Position numbers and translations under genes: made by a program
The notes under the pieces: model-generated
Told to the model about the DNA's origin: nothing
Database searches by the model: none
What the model saw: the letters and a program-made list of their open reading frames with translations, nothing else
Shown here: in pieces, positions 7,228 through 13,249 of the stretch
Position numbering within the stretch: position 1 is the first letter of the stretch
Layout of the letters: every line of letters starts with the position of its first letter
Assembly: GCF_002498065.1 (NCBI RefSeq)
Contig: NZ_DAFZ01000078.1
Coordinates: 1-14,670 of the forward strand
From: Methanoculleus sp. UBA208
GTDB taxonomy: Archaea > Halobacteriota > Methanomicrobia > Methanomicrobiales > Methanoculleaceae
DNA: 14,670 nt
Reading direction: 5' to 3'

Positions 7228-7487
7228 TATTTCTCCTCCTTCTCCATCCGGATGCCTTTCTTCGGGCAGATCTCCACGCAGAGGCCACATCCCTTGCAGT
7301 AGTCGAGGTCGGGCTCGAACGTGCCCTCCTCCGTCTCGTGGACGCACCCCTCCGGACATACCAGGGCGCACATGCCGCATTTCGTGCACTTTTCAGGCTC
7401 AAAGACCGGTTTGAAGACCCGCCAGGCGCCCGTCTTATTCTCAAGAGCCCTGCCCGGAGCAGCGGCGCAGCCGACCCGCAGCGCCAT
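7227..7487 (-). CDS. porD: pyruvate:ferredoxin oxidoreductase, delta (ferredoxin) subunit
   Basis: The 86-aa protein carries two [4Fe-4S] motifs, CTKCGMCALVCPEGC at about residues 34-48 and CKGCGLCVEICPKKG at about 64-78, and a short N-terminal extension ending in TGAWRVFKPVFEPEKC, typical of PorD. It passes electrons between the PorB cluster and external ferredoxin. The start overlaps the porC stop by one base (TAATG), with a GGGGGTG Shine-Dalgarno-like sequence just upstream in porC, and its own stop overlaps the porA start in the same way. This chain predicts translational coupling and equal subunit supply. The C-terminal tail is very acidic and basic (MEKEEK). Confidence 0.95.
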   Translation of the reverse strand: MALRVGCAAAPGRALENKTGAWRVFKPVFEPEKCTKCGMCALVCPEGCVHETEEGTFEPDLDYCKGCGLCVEICPKKGIRMEKEEK

Positions 7488-8032
7488 TACGCGGCACCCC
7501 CGACCTGGTTATACGCGCGCTCCGCTGCTTTGACGTTTTTGTCGGCCATGCTCCCGGAGAACCGGCTCCGCAGCGCATGTGCGAGCGGCTCCAGCTTGAT
7601 CTCGCCGGTGGCTGCGGCGAAAGCACCCATCAGGGTCGTATTGGTGATGGGCACACCGAGTTCTTCGAGCGCGATGGTGGTCGCATCGATGGTGTAGACC
7701 CTGACGCCCTCCGGAACCCGGGAATCGAAGTCGGGCTTCTCGGTGTTGACGATGGCGATGCCGCCTTCTTTCATGCCCTTAAAGACATCCACATCCCCGA
7801 TCAGGGTCGGGTCCTGCACAATGATGTAGTCCGGCTCGTATATCTGGCTGCGCAGCCGGATCTTTTCATCGCTGAAGCGGACGAACGCCTGAACCGGGGC
7901 GCCCCGCCGCTCCACGCCGAAAGCCGGGAATGCCTGGGCATACACGCCACCCTCGAATGCCGCGAAAGCGATGAGTTCGGCGGCGGTCACGGAACCCTGG
8001 CCGCCCCTGCCATGAATGCGTAACTCTCTCAA
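7487..8032 (-). CDS. porC: pyruvate:ferredoxin oxidoreductase, gamma subunit, TTG start
   Basis: The 181-aa protein is the first gene of the por operon. It starts with ELRIHGRGGQGSVTAAELIA (about residues 3-22), the glycine-rich signature of the gamma/POR domain, followed by AFPAFGVERRGAPVQAFVR and, later, TNTTLMGAFAAATG. The domain is thought to bind CoA or help assemble the complex. The initiation codon appears to be TTG at 8032-8030: it gives the normal family N-terminus, and AAAGGGGG (8040-8047) stands 7 bases upstream. The nearest ATG (in CATTCATGG) is out of frame. The symbol porG is used by some authors for the same subunit. Its stop overlaps the porD start. Confidence 0.93.
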   Translation of the reverse strand: MRELRIHGRGGQGSVTAAELIAFAAFEGGVYAQAFPAFGVERRGAPVQAFVRFSDEKIRLRSQIYEPDYIIVQDPTLIGDVDVFKGMKEGGIAIVNTEKPDFDSRVPEGVRVYTIDATTIALEELGVPITNTTLMGAFAAATGEIKLEPLAHALRSRFSGSMADKNVKAAERAYNQVGGAA

Positions 8033-8039
8033 ACAAAAA

Positions 8040-8047
8040 CCCCCTTT
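8040..8047 (-). promoter_or_regulatory. ribosome binding site of porC
   Basis: AAAGGGGG on the minus strand ends 7 bases before the TTG. It supports that rare start codon over any other candidate. Confidence 0.55.
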
Positions 8048-8060
8048 AAATCTTAATGAT

Positions 8061-8073
8061 TAATAATATAAAT
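8061..8073 (-). promoter_or_regulatory. TATA box of the por operon
   Basis: ATTTATATTATTA on the minus strand matches the AT-rich methanogen TATA consensus closely and stands out in GC-rich surroundings. It predicts transcription starting around 8040-8045, shortly before the porC ribosome binding site. The adjacent upstream TGGTGCCGGGT lies in the BRE position and recurs in shortened form before hxlB. Confidence 0.7.
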
Positions 8074-8087
8074 ACCCGGCACCAACA
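8073..8087. repeat. TACCCGGCAC-AACA element, copy 1
   Basis: TACCCGGCACCAACA here and TACCCGGCACAACA at 8845-8858 differ by one inserted C. Both are on the same strand and each abuts an AT-rich TATA-like stretch upstream of a minus-strand gene (porC and hxlB). An inverted 9-bp copy, GGTGCCGGG, lies at 8152-8160. A shared regulatory or BRE-like role is possible but unproven. Confidence 0.35.
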
Positions 8088-8194
8088 GGGCGCGCCGGAG
8101 CCGTGAACGTGCCAAAACATCTGTTGCCCCCCAGAGGACATAATTATTGCCGGTGCCGGGAGAGGGGGAGCGGAGGCGCGGAGACTGCCGCCGC

Positions 8195-8813
8195 TCACTG
8201 TACGTTTGCAAGGCGGCTTTTGAGTTCCTCGGGGGTGCAGTGCCGCACCTCCATCAGGGCGGAGACGACCGCGTCGGAGAAGACCAGTGCCGCGGTCTCA
8301 AAAAGGGTCCCGAGTGGGGCGAACGAACCGGAGATCGACCGGTACTGTCCGGTGAGCTGGCGGATCTCGAAGTCGCGCGGGATATCCGCATCCTTGAGCC
8401 GGTTGTTCCCGATCTCGACGATGCAGTCGGCCATGCGCCCGATATGCGAGTCGGGCGTCGATGTAACGAGGCAGATCTCCCCCCCCGATCTCCCGGGCGG
8501 TCTCGCACGTGTCCACGACCGACCGGGTCTCGCCCGAACCCGAGAACGCGACAAGCACGTCTTCCGGCCCGAACGCGGGCGTGATCGTCTCGCCGATGAC
8601 GTAACTTTCAAACCCGAGGTGCATCAGCCGCTGGGCAAACGCCCGCGCGACAAGACCCGATCGCCCGGCGCCGGCCAGATAGATCCGTTTTGCGCTGAGG
8701 ATCTCATCGAGAAACTGGCCCGCGCTCTCGAGGTCCATGGCGCGTGTAGTCTCTTCGAGACGCGACGTCATCAGGAGCATGAGATCGGCGATACTGGGGC
8801 AGTCCGACTGCAT
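8195..8813 (-). pseudogene. hxlB: 6-phospho-3-hexuloisomerase, frameshifted in a G8 tract
   Basis: HxlB isomerises D-arabino-3-hexulose 6-phosphate and fructose 6-phosphate in the ribulose monophosphate pathway, used by many archaea to make pentose phosphates. The N-terminal frame shows the sugar-isomerase (SIS) features AGAGRSGLVARAFAQRLMHLGF (AGAGRSG at 47-53), GETITPA (74-80) and FSGSGET (90-96). The C-terminal half continues in another frame with GEICLVTSTPDSHIGRMAD and ISGSFAPLGTLFETAALVF. The frames join at a run of eight G (8479-8486), where seven would restore one protein of 205 aa, the normal length. As written, translation leaves the frame at about residue 111 and ends near 8298. 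The ATG at 8813 is chosen for its GAGGAGG 7 bases upstream; an ATG at 8834 would include that site in the coding region. A sequencing or assembly error is as likely as a true mutation. Confidence 0.88.
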
Positions 8814-8820
8814 GTTTGTC

Positions 8821-8826
8821 CCTCCT
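8821..8826 (-). promoter_or_regulatory. ribosome binding site of hxlB
   Basis: GAGGAG(G) on the minus strand is 7 bases before the ATG at 8813 and decides that start over the in-frame ATG at 8834. Confidence 0.7.
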
Positions 8827-8844
8827 CTTTTCAATCCACTATAC

Positions 8845-8858
8845 TACCCGGCACAACA
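8845..8858. repeat. TACCCGGCAC-AACA element, copy 2
   Basis: This is the second copy of the element at 8073-8087, here without one C. On the minus strand it reads TGTTGTGCCGGGTA and is followed by a second TATA-like sequence, TAGTATAGTG (8837-8846). Confidence 0.35.
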
Positions 8859-8865
8859 TAAAAGA
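8858..8865 (-). promoter_or_regulatory. putative TATA box of hxlB
   Basis: CTTTTATG on the minus strand would place the transcription start near 8835, leaving a leader of about 20 bases that includes the ribosome binding site. TAGTATAGTG nearer the gene is an alternative but would cut the leader before the ribosome binding site. Confidence 0.4.
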
Positions 8866-8870
8866 GTATG

Positions 8871-8896
8871 AAACCGAAGGCGCTTACTGCCGGTTT
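8871..8896 (-). terminator. possible terminator after the marker 12 gene
   Basis: AAACCG and CGGTTT form a perfect 6-bp inverted repeat with a 14-base loop just past the stop of the marker 12 gene. On the minus strand it is followed by CATACTCTTTTATG, T-rich but not a clean T-run. The same T-rich stretch overlaps the hxlB promoter. Confidence 0.3.
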
Positions 8897-8908
8897 GCCC
8901 GGGCGGGC

Positions 8909-9781
8909 CTACCGCTCCACCGCGAGCCCGAGGATCCCGGTTGCTCCCGAGAAGACATCGCGGGCGATCCTGGCGAGGCCCCGGGCGGCGCACCACTCGT
9001 CGTAGACGGCGACTTTCCGGGCGAGGAGGGCCTCCACCCCCGGCGCGATGGCGGGCGCCATGGAGCCGGCGAGGGCGACTTTCGCGCCGGGGTTTATGAG
9101 AAGCATCGCTGCGCATTCCATCGCGGCAAACATGGCCATTGTCTCCACCCGTAGATCGGGGGGCACCGTATAGTTCAAACCAGCGTGGAGGAAGGCGTCG
9201 TTCGCCGTGGATTCGCCCCGGTCGATACGGCGGATGGCGTCAACGTCGAGAGCGCCGTGCCGGGTGCCGGGCGCGAAGATGCAGGCGTCGAACGCACCGG
9301 TGATCCGGCCGCCGGTCACGAGGAGGGTGACGGTGTTCGAGCTCGCGTCGCAGACCACGACGTCGTTCCCGAGGTCGTGCACGACCTCGTACAGGATCCC
9401 GATCTTCTCGGGGCTCGCCTGGTGGGAGTAGGCCTTGAACCGCGGATCGGTCGGAGATCCGCGGTGCAGCCCGGGGACCACGACGGCGGGGAGCCCGCTC
9501 TCTTTAATCTCGTCGTAGACCCGGGTGCCGCCGCCGATGTGCTTGCCGGCACCCTCCCGGGAGATGACGCCGCGGTTTTTGACTTTCCCGATATCGGTTA
9601 CGGCCGAGATGCCGTCGCCCATCGAGTAGCAGACGGCAATACCCTCGATCTCGTCGAGCGGGGAGAGGCGGGCAAGGTCGCCGGCCGAAAAGTGCCTGGC
9701 CTCTTCACGGGAGATCTTGAACACCTCTTTGCCGGTGGAAAAACGCATCGCGGTAGTGCCGTGGTCGATGCCGATGAACAT
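8909..9781 (-). CDS. methanogenesis marker protein 12-like, ASKHA-fold
   Basis: The 290-aa protein begins MFIGIDHGTTAMRF, a phosphate-1-like loop of the sugar-kinase/Hsp70/actin (ASKHA) superfamily. It continues with REGAGKHIGGGTRVYDEI (about residues 74-91), VVCDASSNTVTLLVTGG (about 142-158) and a C-terminal KVALAGSMAPAI (about 240-251) resembling the adenosine-binding glycine motif. I recognise this overall as the family found in methanogens as methanogenesis marker 12; its biochemical role is not established. No Shine-Dalgarno site stands before the ATG and GAAAACTTA at about 9812-9820 could be its TATA box. It lies 66 bases after the DUF368 gene on the same strand, so read-through is also possible. 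Family call is by recognition, not search. Confidence 0.75.
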   Translation of the reverse strand: MFIGIDHGTTAMRFSTGKEVFKISREEARHFSAGDLARLSPLDEIEGIAVCYSMGDGISAVTDIGKVKNRGVISREGAGKHIGGGTRVYDEIKESGLPAVVVPGLHRGSPTDPRFKAYSHQASPEKIGILYEVVHDLGNDVVVCDASSNTVTLLVTGGRITGAFDACIFAPGTRHGALDVDAIRRIDRGESTANDAFLHAGLNYTVPPDLRVETMAMFAAMECAAMLLINPGAKVALAGSMAPAIAPGVEALLARKVAVYDEWCAARGLARIARDVFSGATGILGLAVER

Positions 9782-9847
9782 GATATAGCGCGTTGCACCC
9801 CGGGGAAGAAGTAAGTTTTCGGATCGCCCCGTAAGAGGAGACGGGAA

Positions 9848-10720
9848 TCAGGCCACGCTGCCCTGATAGCGCCTCTTCGTGCATTCCACCGCGCCGACGA
9901 CGGCGAGACCCACAATGAAGAAGAGCCAGCCGCCGGCAACCATGTCCCCGGCCGCAGCCCCTTTCTCCCAGAGCATCCTCGCCGAACCGAGCATCAGCCC
10001 GGTGAGCAGGGCGAGCATCGCCCCGTGGTAGGTCGCGAGGAGGTACTTGAGGGCTTTCGTGAAGAGGAGGAGGCCGGCAACACCGCCGGCGACGTAGGCG
10101 AATATCTCGGGGAGAGAGAAAGCCCGGAGCGCCTCAAGCATGAACTCGTACTGGTTGAGGACGAGGGTTATGTAGGCGCCCGATACCCCGGGGAGGATCA
10201 TGGCGCAGAGCGCCGCCATCCCGGTGAGGAAGAGAACCGGCAGGGAGTGGCCGACGTCGAGGTGCCCGAGGCCCCCGAGGAGGTACCCGGCGCCGGTTCC
10301 GATTGCGAGGAAGGCAAGGGTTGCCGCGTTGTGCGAGCGGATCTCAAGGAATATGGCGACCGCAGAGGCGATGATGAGGCCGAGGAAGAAGGAGTAGGTC
10401 TCGACCGCATGGCTGGCGAGGAGGGAGAGAATCACCCGGGACATCAGGAGGAAGGCGGTACCGATACCGGCAATGAGGACGACGAGGAACGGGATATCGA
10501 TCTTCTCGAGATCTGCCCGGAGAGAGCCGAAGTCCCCCCTCGCGAGGTGTTTTACCGAGGCAGGGTCGATGCTGCCGATGGCCCCGACCAGCCGCTCGTA
10601 GATGCCGGTGATGAGGGCGATCGTCCCCCCCGAGACGCCGGGAACGATATCGCAGGCTCCCATCGCGAGACCGCGGAGATAGATCCCGGCGTGTTCCCGG
10701 ATACCCGGGCGCAGGCTCAT
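9848..10720 (-). CDS. DUF368 membrane protein, candidate polyprenyl-phosphate translocase
   Basis: The 290-aa polytopic membrane protein has the DUF368 hallmark PGVSG twice: ACDIVPGVSGGTIALITGIYE (residues 22-41) and MILPGVSGAYITLVLNQYE (173-191), showing an internal duplication. About eight hydrophobic segments surround these. In bacteria DUF368 proteins (PopT) recycle undecaprenyl phosphate across the membrane; in an archaeon the equivalent lipid would be dolichyl-type phosphate used for surface glycans, which is inference. A GGAG (10728-10731) stands 7 bases before the ATG. It is divergent from the epimerase gene, which also could serve surface polysaccharide or glycoprotein synthesis. Confidence 0.9.
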   Translation of the reverse strand: MSLRPGIREHAGIYLRGLAMGACDIVPGVSGGTIALITGIYERLVGAIGSIDPASVKHLARGDFGSLRADLEKIDIPFLVVLIAGIGTAFLLMSRVILSLLASHAVETYSFFLGLIIASAVAIFLEIRSHNAATLAFLAIGTGAGYLLGGLGHLDVGHSLPVLFLTGMAALCAMILPGVSGAYITLVLNQYEFMLEALRAFSLPEIFAYVAGGVAGLLLFTKALKYLLATYHGAMLALLTGLMLGSARMLWEKGAAAGDMVAGGWLFFIVGLAVVGAVECTKRRYQGSVA

Positions 10721-10750
10721 GGTTTGGCTCCGTTGCGGTTATCATCGAAC

Positions 10751-10757
10751 ATAAAAA
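10751..10757 (-). promoter_or_regulatory. putative TATA box of the DUF368 gene
   Basis: TTTTTAT on the minus strand lies about 34 bp before the ATG, predicting a leader of roughly 5-10 bases; the GGAG ribosome binding site at 10728-10731 would then be at the very 5' end. Confidence 0.4.
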
Positions 10758-10944
10758 CCCGGCTTTGTGGGCTGACGGCGGCCAGAGACCCGCCGGCCCT
10801 GCAACAGGTGCATGCCTCTCTCAATCGGACAACTCCTTGTGGTTCATCATATGTCGGAGACAATCATGAAAAATATGCCCCGATCGAAGGTATCGGATCG
10901 TGGAGTGAACCGGGTACGGGCATTAACCTTTCTCCGTGTTGAAC

Positions 10945-10977
10945 TCCCCTGCATGTGCCGGATGAAGGGGGCTTTTT
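10945..10977 (+). terminator. orphan terminator-like hairpin with T5
   Basis: TCCCCT (10945-10950) pairs with AGGGGG (10966-10971, one G-T pair) and is followed within one base by TTTTT (10973-10977). No convincing gene on the plus strand ends before it. It could end a short RNA or attenuate the epimerase transcript. Confidence 0.3.
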
Positions 10978-10990
10978 CCCCGCCTCACCC

Positions 10991-10999
10991 ATAAGTAAA
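10991..10999 (+). promoter_or_regulatory. putative TATA box of the epimerase gene
   Basis: ATAAGTAAA lies about 33 bp before the ATG at 11028. CTATAG (11002-11007) is an alternative core. A GAGAGGG between box and ATG may be the ribosome binding site. Confidence 0.35.
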
Positions 11000-11027
11000 C
11001 CCTATAGCGTGAGAGGGACATTACTCT

Positions 11028-11960
11028 ATGATGTTCTGTATCGTAACGGGCGGTGCCGGTTTCATCGGTTCGCACGTCGTCGACGCCCTGGCCGCGGCGG
11101 GAGACGATGTGCTGATCATCGATGACTGCAGTGCGGGCACCGAGATGAACCTCGCGCACCACACGGTGGGCGGGCGGGTCACTTTCGTCAGGCAGAATCT
11201 GCTCGATGACGGCTGGCAGGAGCGATTTAAAGGTGCAGACCGGGTCTACCATATCGCCGCGGACCCCGACGTCCGGCAGAGCGCCGTGACCCCGGACTCC
11301 CAGATCAGGAACAATATCGTCGCGACGCACCGGGTGCTCGAGGCGATGAGGGCGCACGGCGTGCCGGAACTGGTCTTCACCTCGACCTCGACCGTCTACG
11401 GCGATGCCGCCGTCATCCCGACGCCGGAGACTTACACCCCGCTCGAACCGATATCTGTCTACGGTGCGACGAAACTTGCCTGCGAGGCGCTCATATCGTC
11501 TTACTGCCACTCGTTTGAGATGACGTCCTGGGTCTACCGGTTTGCAAATATCATCGGTGAGAGGAGCGGACACGGCGTCATCTCCGACTTCATCCGCAAA
11601 CTCCGGGAAAACCCGCAGGAACTCGAGATCCTGGGCGACGGCAGGCAGACGAAATCCTACCTGGAGGTCGGGGAGTGCGTCCGCGCCGTGCAGTTCGGGA
11701 TCGAGCACTCGCGCGACCCGGTGAACACCTTCAACATCGGCTCCGAGGACTGGATCGACGTCGTCAGGATCGCCGATATTGTCGCGGAGGAGATGGGTCT
11801 TTCCGGCGTACGCTACCGGTTCACCGGCGGAGCGCGGGGCTGGGTCGGCGACGTGCCCAGAATGCAGCTCTCGGTCGAGAAACTCAAGGATCTTGGCTGG
11901 CGGTGCGCCACCACCTCGGAAGAGAGCGTCCGGACAGCGGTCCGCGCCATGCTCGGGTAG
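11028..11960 (+). CDS. GalE-like NAD-dependent nucleotide-sugar epimerase/dehydratase
   Basis: This 310-aa extended short-chain dehydrogenase/reductase has the NAD-binding TGGAGFIGS (residues 7-15), the Asp-Asp after the second strand (IIDDCS), STSTVYGDA for the catalytic Ser/Thr, and YGATK (Tyr145, Lys149) for the catalytic Tyr-Lys pair. GDGRQTKSYLEVGECVRAV and NIGSEDWIDVVRIADIV are typical of UDP-glucose 4-epimerase-like members. It interconverts nucleotide sugars in the cytoplasm, probably for surface glycans, but the precise sugar cannot be told. Two tandem ATG codons (11028 and 11031) are possible starts; the second gives a more usual N-terminus, and GAGAGGG (11011-11017) precedes both. 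A gap of 62 bases with its own TATA-like box separates it from apgM. Confidence 0.88.
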   Translation: MMFCIVTGGAGFIGSHVVDALAAAGDDVLIIDDCSAGTEMNLAHHTVGGRVTFVRQNLLDDGWQERFKGADRVYHIAADPDVRQSAVTPDSQIRNNIVATHRVLEAMRAHGVPELVFTSTSTVYGDAAVIPTPETYTPLEPISVYGATKLACEALISSYCHSFEMTSWVYRFANIIGERSGHGVISDFIRKLRENPQELEILGDGRQTKSYLEVGECVRAVQFGIEHSRDPVNTFNIGSEDWIDVVRIADIVAEEMGLSGVRYRFTGGARGWVGDVPRMQLSVEKLKDLGWRCATTSEESVRTAVRAMLG

Positions 11961-11984
11961 AGAGGCACGCCCCCCTATCCGGGC

Positions 11985-11995
11985 CGAAATTTTAG
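11985..11995 (+). promoter_or_regulatory. putative TATA box of apgM
   Basis: CGAAATTTTAG is the only AT-rich block between the epimerase gene and apgM and lies about 33 bp before the ATG. A weak AGGG (12014-12017) is 5 bases before the ATG, so a short leader is likely. Confidence 0.4.
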
Positions 11996-12022
11996 GCATT
12001 ACCAGGGCTGCACAGGGTTCAC

Positions 12023-13177
12023 ATGAAGTACATCATCATTCTCGGGGACGGCATGGCGGACGAGCCGCTTGCCGAACTGGGGGGCAGGACACCCCTCGAA
12101 TACGCAGAGATACCGAATATGGACAGGATCGCCCATGAGGGGCGATGCGGGATGCTCCGGACCGTGCCGGAAGGATTCGAGCCGGGGAGCGACGTCGCGA
12201 ACCTCTCCATCCTGGGCTACGATCCCCGTACCTCCTATACCGGGAGGGGGCCGCTTGAGGCGGCCAGCATGGGCATCGATCTCGGGGAGGGGGAGATGGC
12301 CTACCGGTGCAACCTGGTCACGATCCGGGGCGGCGTGATGGAGGACTTCAACGCCGGGCACATCTCGAGCGCCGAGGGGGCCGAACTCTTGCGCGATCTC
12401 GACGCTCTGCTCGATGGCATCCGGGTCTACCCGGGGATCAGCTACCGGAACCTGATGACCGTCCCCCGCGCGCGCGGCGCCGTCACCACCCCGCCCCACG
12501 ATATCGTCGGTCAGCCGATCACGGAGTTCCTCCCGCGCGGAGACGACGCCGAACTCCTCCGCGAATGCATGGAGCAGGCACGCGAGGTCTTTGCCGGCCA
12601 CCCGGTCAACCGCCGCCGCCGGGAGGAGGGGAAGACCCCGGCAACCGAGATCTGGCCGTGGAGCGGCGGGAAGAAGCCGTCGCTCGCGCCCTTCCGCGAG
12701 AAGTACGGCCTTGCCGGAGGGGTGATCTCCGCGGTCGACCTCCTGGCCGGCATCGCCCGCCTTGCCGGGATGGAGGTGATCCACGTCCCGGGCGCCACCG
12801 GGTTCACCGACACCGACTACGAGGCGAAGGCCCGGTATGCGGTCGACGCCCTCGACCGCCTCGACTTCGTCTACATGCACGTCGAGGCCCCCGACGAGGC
12901 CGGGCACATGGGGAGCGTGGAGGAGAAGGTGCGGGCGATCGAGCGGCTCGACGAGGCGATCGGGATCGTCCTCGACCGCCCGGATACGGCCGTCGCGGTC
13001 CTCCCCGACCATCCGACGCCGATTCGGTGCAGGACCCATACCGCGGACCCGGTGCCGTTCGCGGTGCTCGGGAAGGGGAGGGACGATGTTGCCGCGTTCT
13101 CCGAGCGCGAGGCGAGAGAGGGTTCGTTCGGGCTCATGGAGGCTCCTGACTTCCTGTCCCTGTTCTTTTCACCGTGA
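12023..13177 (+). CDS. apgM: 2,3-bisphosphoglycerate-independent phosphoglycerate mutase, archaeal type
   Basis: The 384-aa enzyme interconverts 3- and 2-phosphoglycerate in glycolysis/gluconeogenesis. It belongs to the alkaline phosphatase superfamily: LGDGMADEP carries metal ligand Asp9, GSDVANLSILGYDP holds the presumed serine nucleophile (Ser56 by alignment with the NSEVGH motif of bacterial enzymes), and YMHVEAPDEAGHMG and VLPDHPTPIRCRTHTADPVPF supply the other Asp/His metal ligands. RGPLEAASMGIDL and the TEIWPWSGGKKPSL block are characteristic of the archaeal ApgM branch, which is shorter than bacterial GpmI. In an autotrophic or acetate-assimilating methanogen it works mainly toward sugar synthesis from the pyruvate made by Por. 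A hairpin with a short T-run follows the gene. Confidence 0.95.
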   Translation: MKYIIILGDGMADEPLAELGGRTPLEYAEIPNMDRIAHEGRCGMLRTVPEGFEPGSDVANLSILGYDPRTSYTGRGPLEAASMGIDLGEGEMAYRCNLVTIRGGVMEDFNAGHISSAEGAELLRDLDALLDGIRVYPGISYRNLMTVPRARGAVTTPPHDIVGQPITEFLPRGDDAELLRECMEQAREVFAGHPVNRRRREEGKTPATEIWPWSGGKKPSLAPFREKYGLAGGVISAVDLLAGIARLAGMEVIHVPGATGFTDTDYEAKARYAVDALDRLDFVYMHVEAPDEAGHMGSVEEKVRAIERLDEAIGIVLDRPDTAVAVLPDHPTPIRCRTHTADPVPFAVLGKGRDDVAAFSEREAREGSFGLMEAPDFLSLFFSP

Positions 13178-13178
13178 A

Positions 13179-13203
13179 CCGCCCCGGATGAGGGCGGATT
13201 TTC
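13179..13203 (+). terminator. terminator-like hairpin after apgM
   Basis: CCGCCC (13179-13184) pairs perfectly with GGGCGG (13192-13197) across a 7-base loop starting immediately after the apgM stop, followed by ATTTTCC. It separates apgM from the next gene, together with a T-rich box ATCTTTTTG at 13211-13219. Confidence 0.55.
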
Positions 13204-13210
13204 CGGCACC

Positions 13211-13219
13211 ATCTTTTTG
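13211..13219 (+). promoter_or_regulatory. putative promoter of the chorismate lyase/RFAP synthase gene
   Basis: ATCTTTTTG is a weak TATA-like sequence about 35 bp before the ATG at 13250. No properly spaced Shine-Dalgarno site is seen (AAGGA sits directly against the ATG), so a short leader or leaderless mRNA is likely. Confidence 0.3.
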
Positions 13220-13249
13220 TAGTCTCCATGTACAACGCTACCCAAGGAC

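Larger units (their letters stand above)
10721..11027. other. divergent intergenic region
   Basis: This 307-bp stretch separates the leftward DUF368 gene and the rightward epimerase gene and is less GC-rich than its neighbours. It contains a TATA-like box for each gene, another plus-strand AT-rich box AAAAATATG (10869-10877), a 5-bp CCGAT/ATCGG repeat (10880-10896) and a terminator-like hairpin at 10945-10977. A 60-codon plus-strand frame (10812-10994) has no convincing start signal or recognisable protein character. Confidence 0.6.

Noticed and set aside
5161..8032. 2-oxoglutarate (Kor) rather than pyruvate (Por) oxidoreductase
   Set aside because: PorB begins with the AGHRACGGCG type of cysteine motif, and the order gamma-delta-alpha-beta with a two-cluster ferredoxin subunit and PorA-type alpha subunit fits Por.
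8075..8160. 9-bp inverted repeat CCCGGCACC / GGTGCCGGG as an RNA stem
   Set aside because: The arms are 68 bases apart with no further pairing, so a simple chance match in GC-rich DNA cannot be excluded.
8814..8834. Upstream ATG at 8834 as hxlB start
   Set aside because: It would place the GAGGAGG ribosome binding site inside the coding region and has none of its own.
8103..8861. Plus-strand frame opposite hxlB
   Set aside because: It lies antisense to clear SIS-domain coding sequence and has no start signals or known motifs.
10025..10942. Plus-strand frame opposite the DUF368 gene
   Set aside because: It is extremely rich in Glu, Gly and Arg, the mirror of a hydrophobic membrane protein gene.
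10812..10994. 60-codon plus-strand frame in the divergent intergenic region
   Set aside because: It has no properly spaced ribosome binding site, runs through the hairpin and the epimerase promoter, and shows no protein family character.
12307..13149. Arg/Pro-rich plus-strand frame within apgM
   Set aside because: It is an out-of-frame shadow of apgM.
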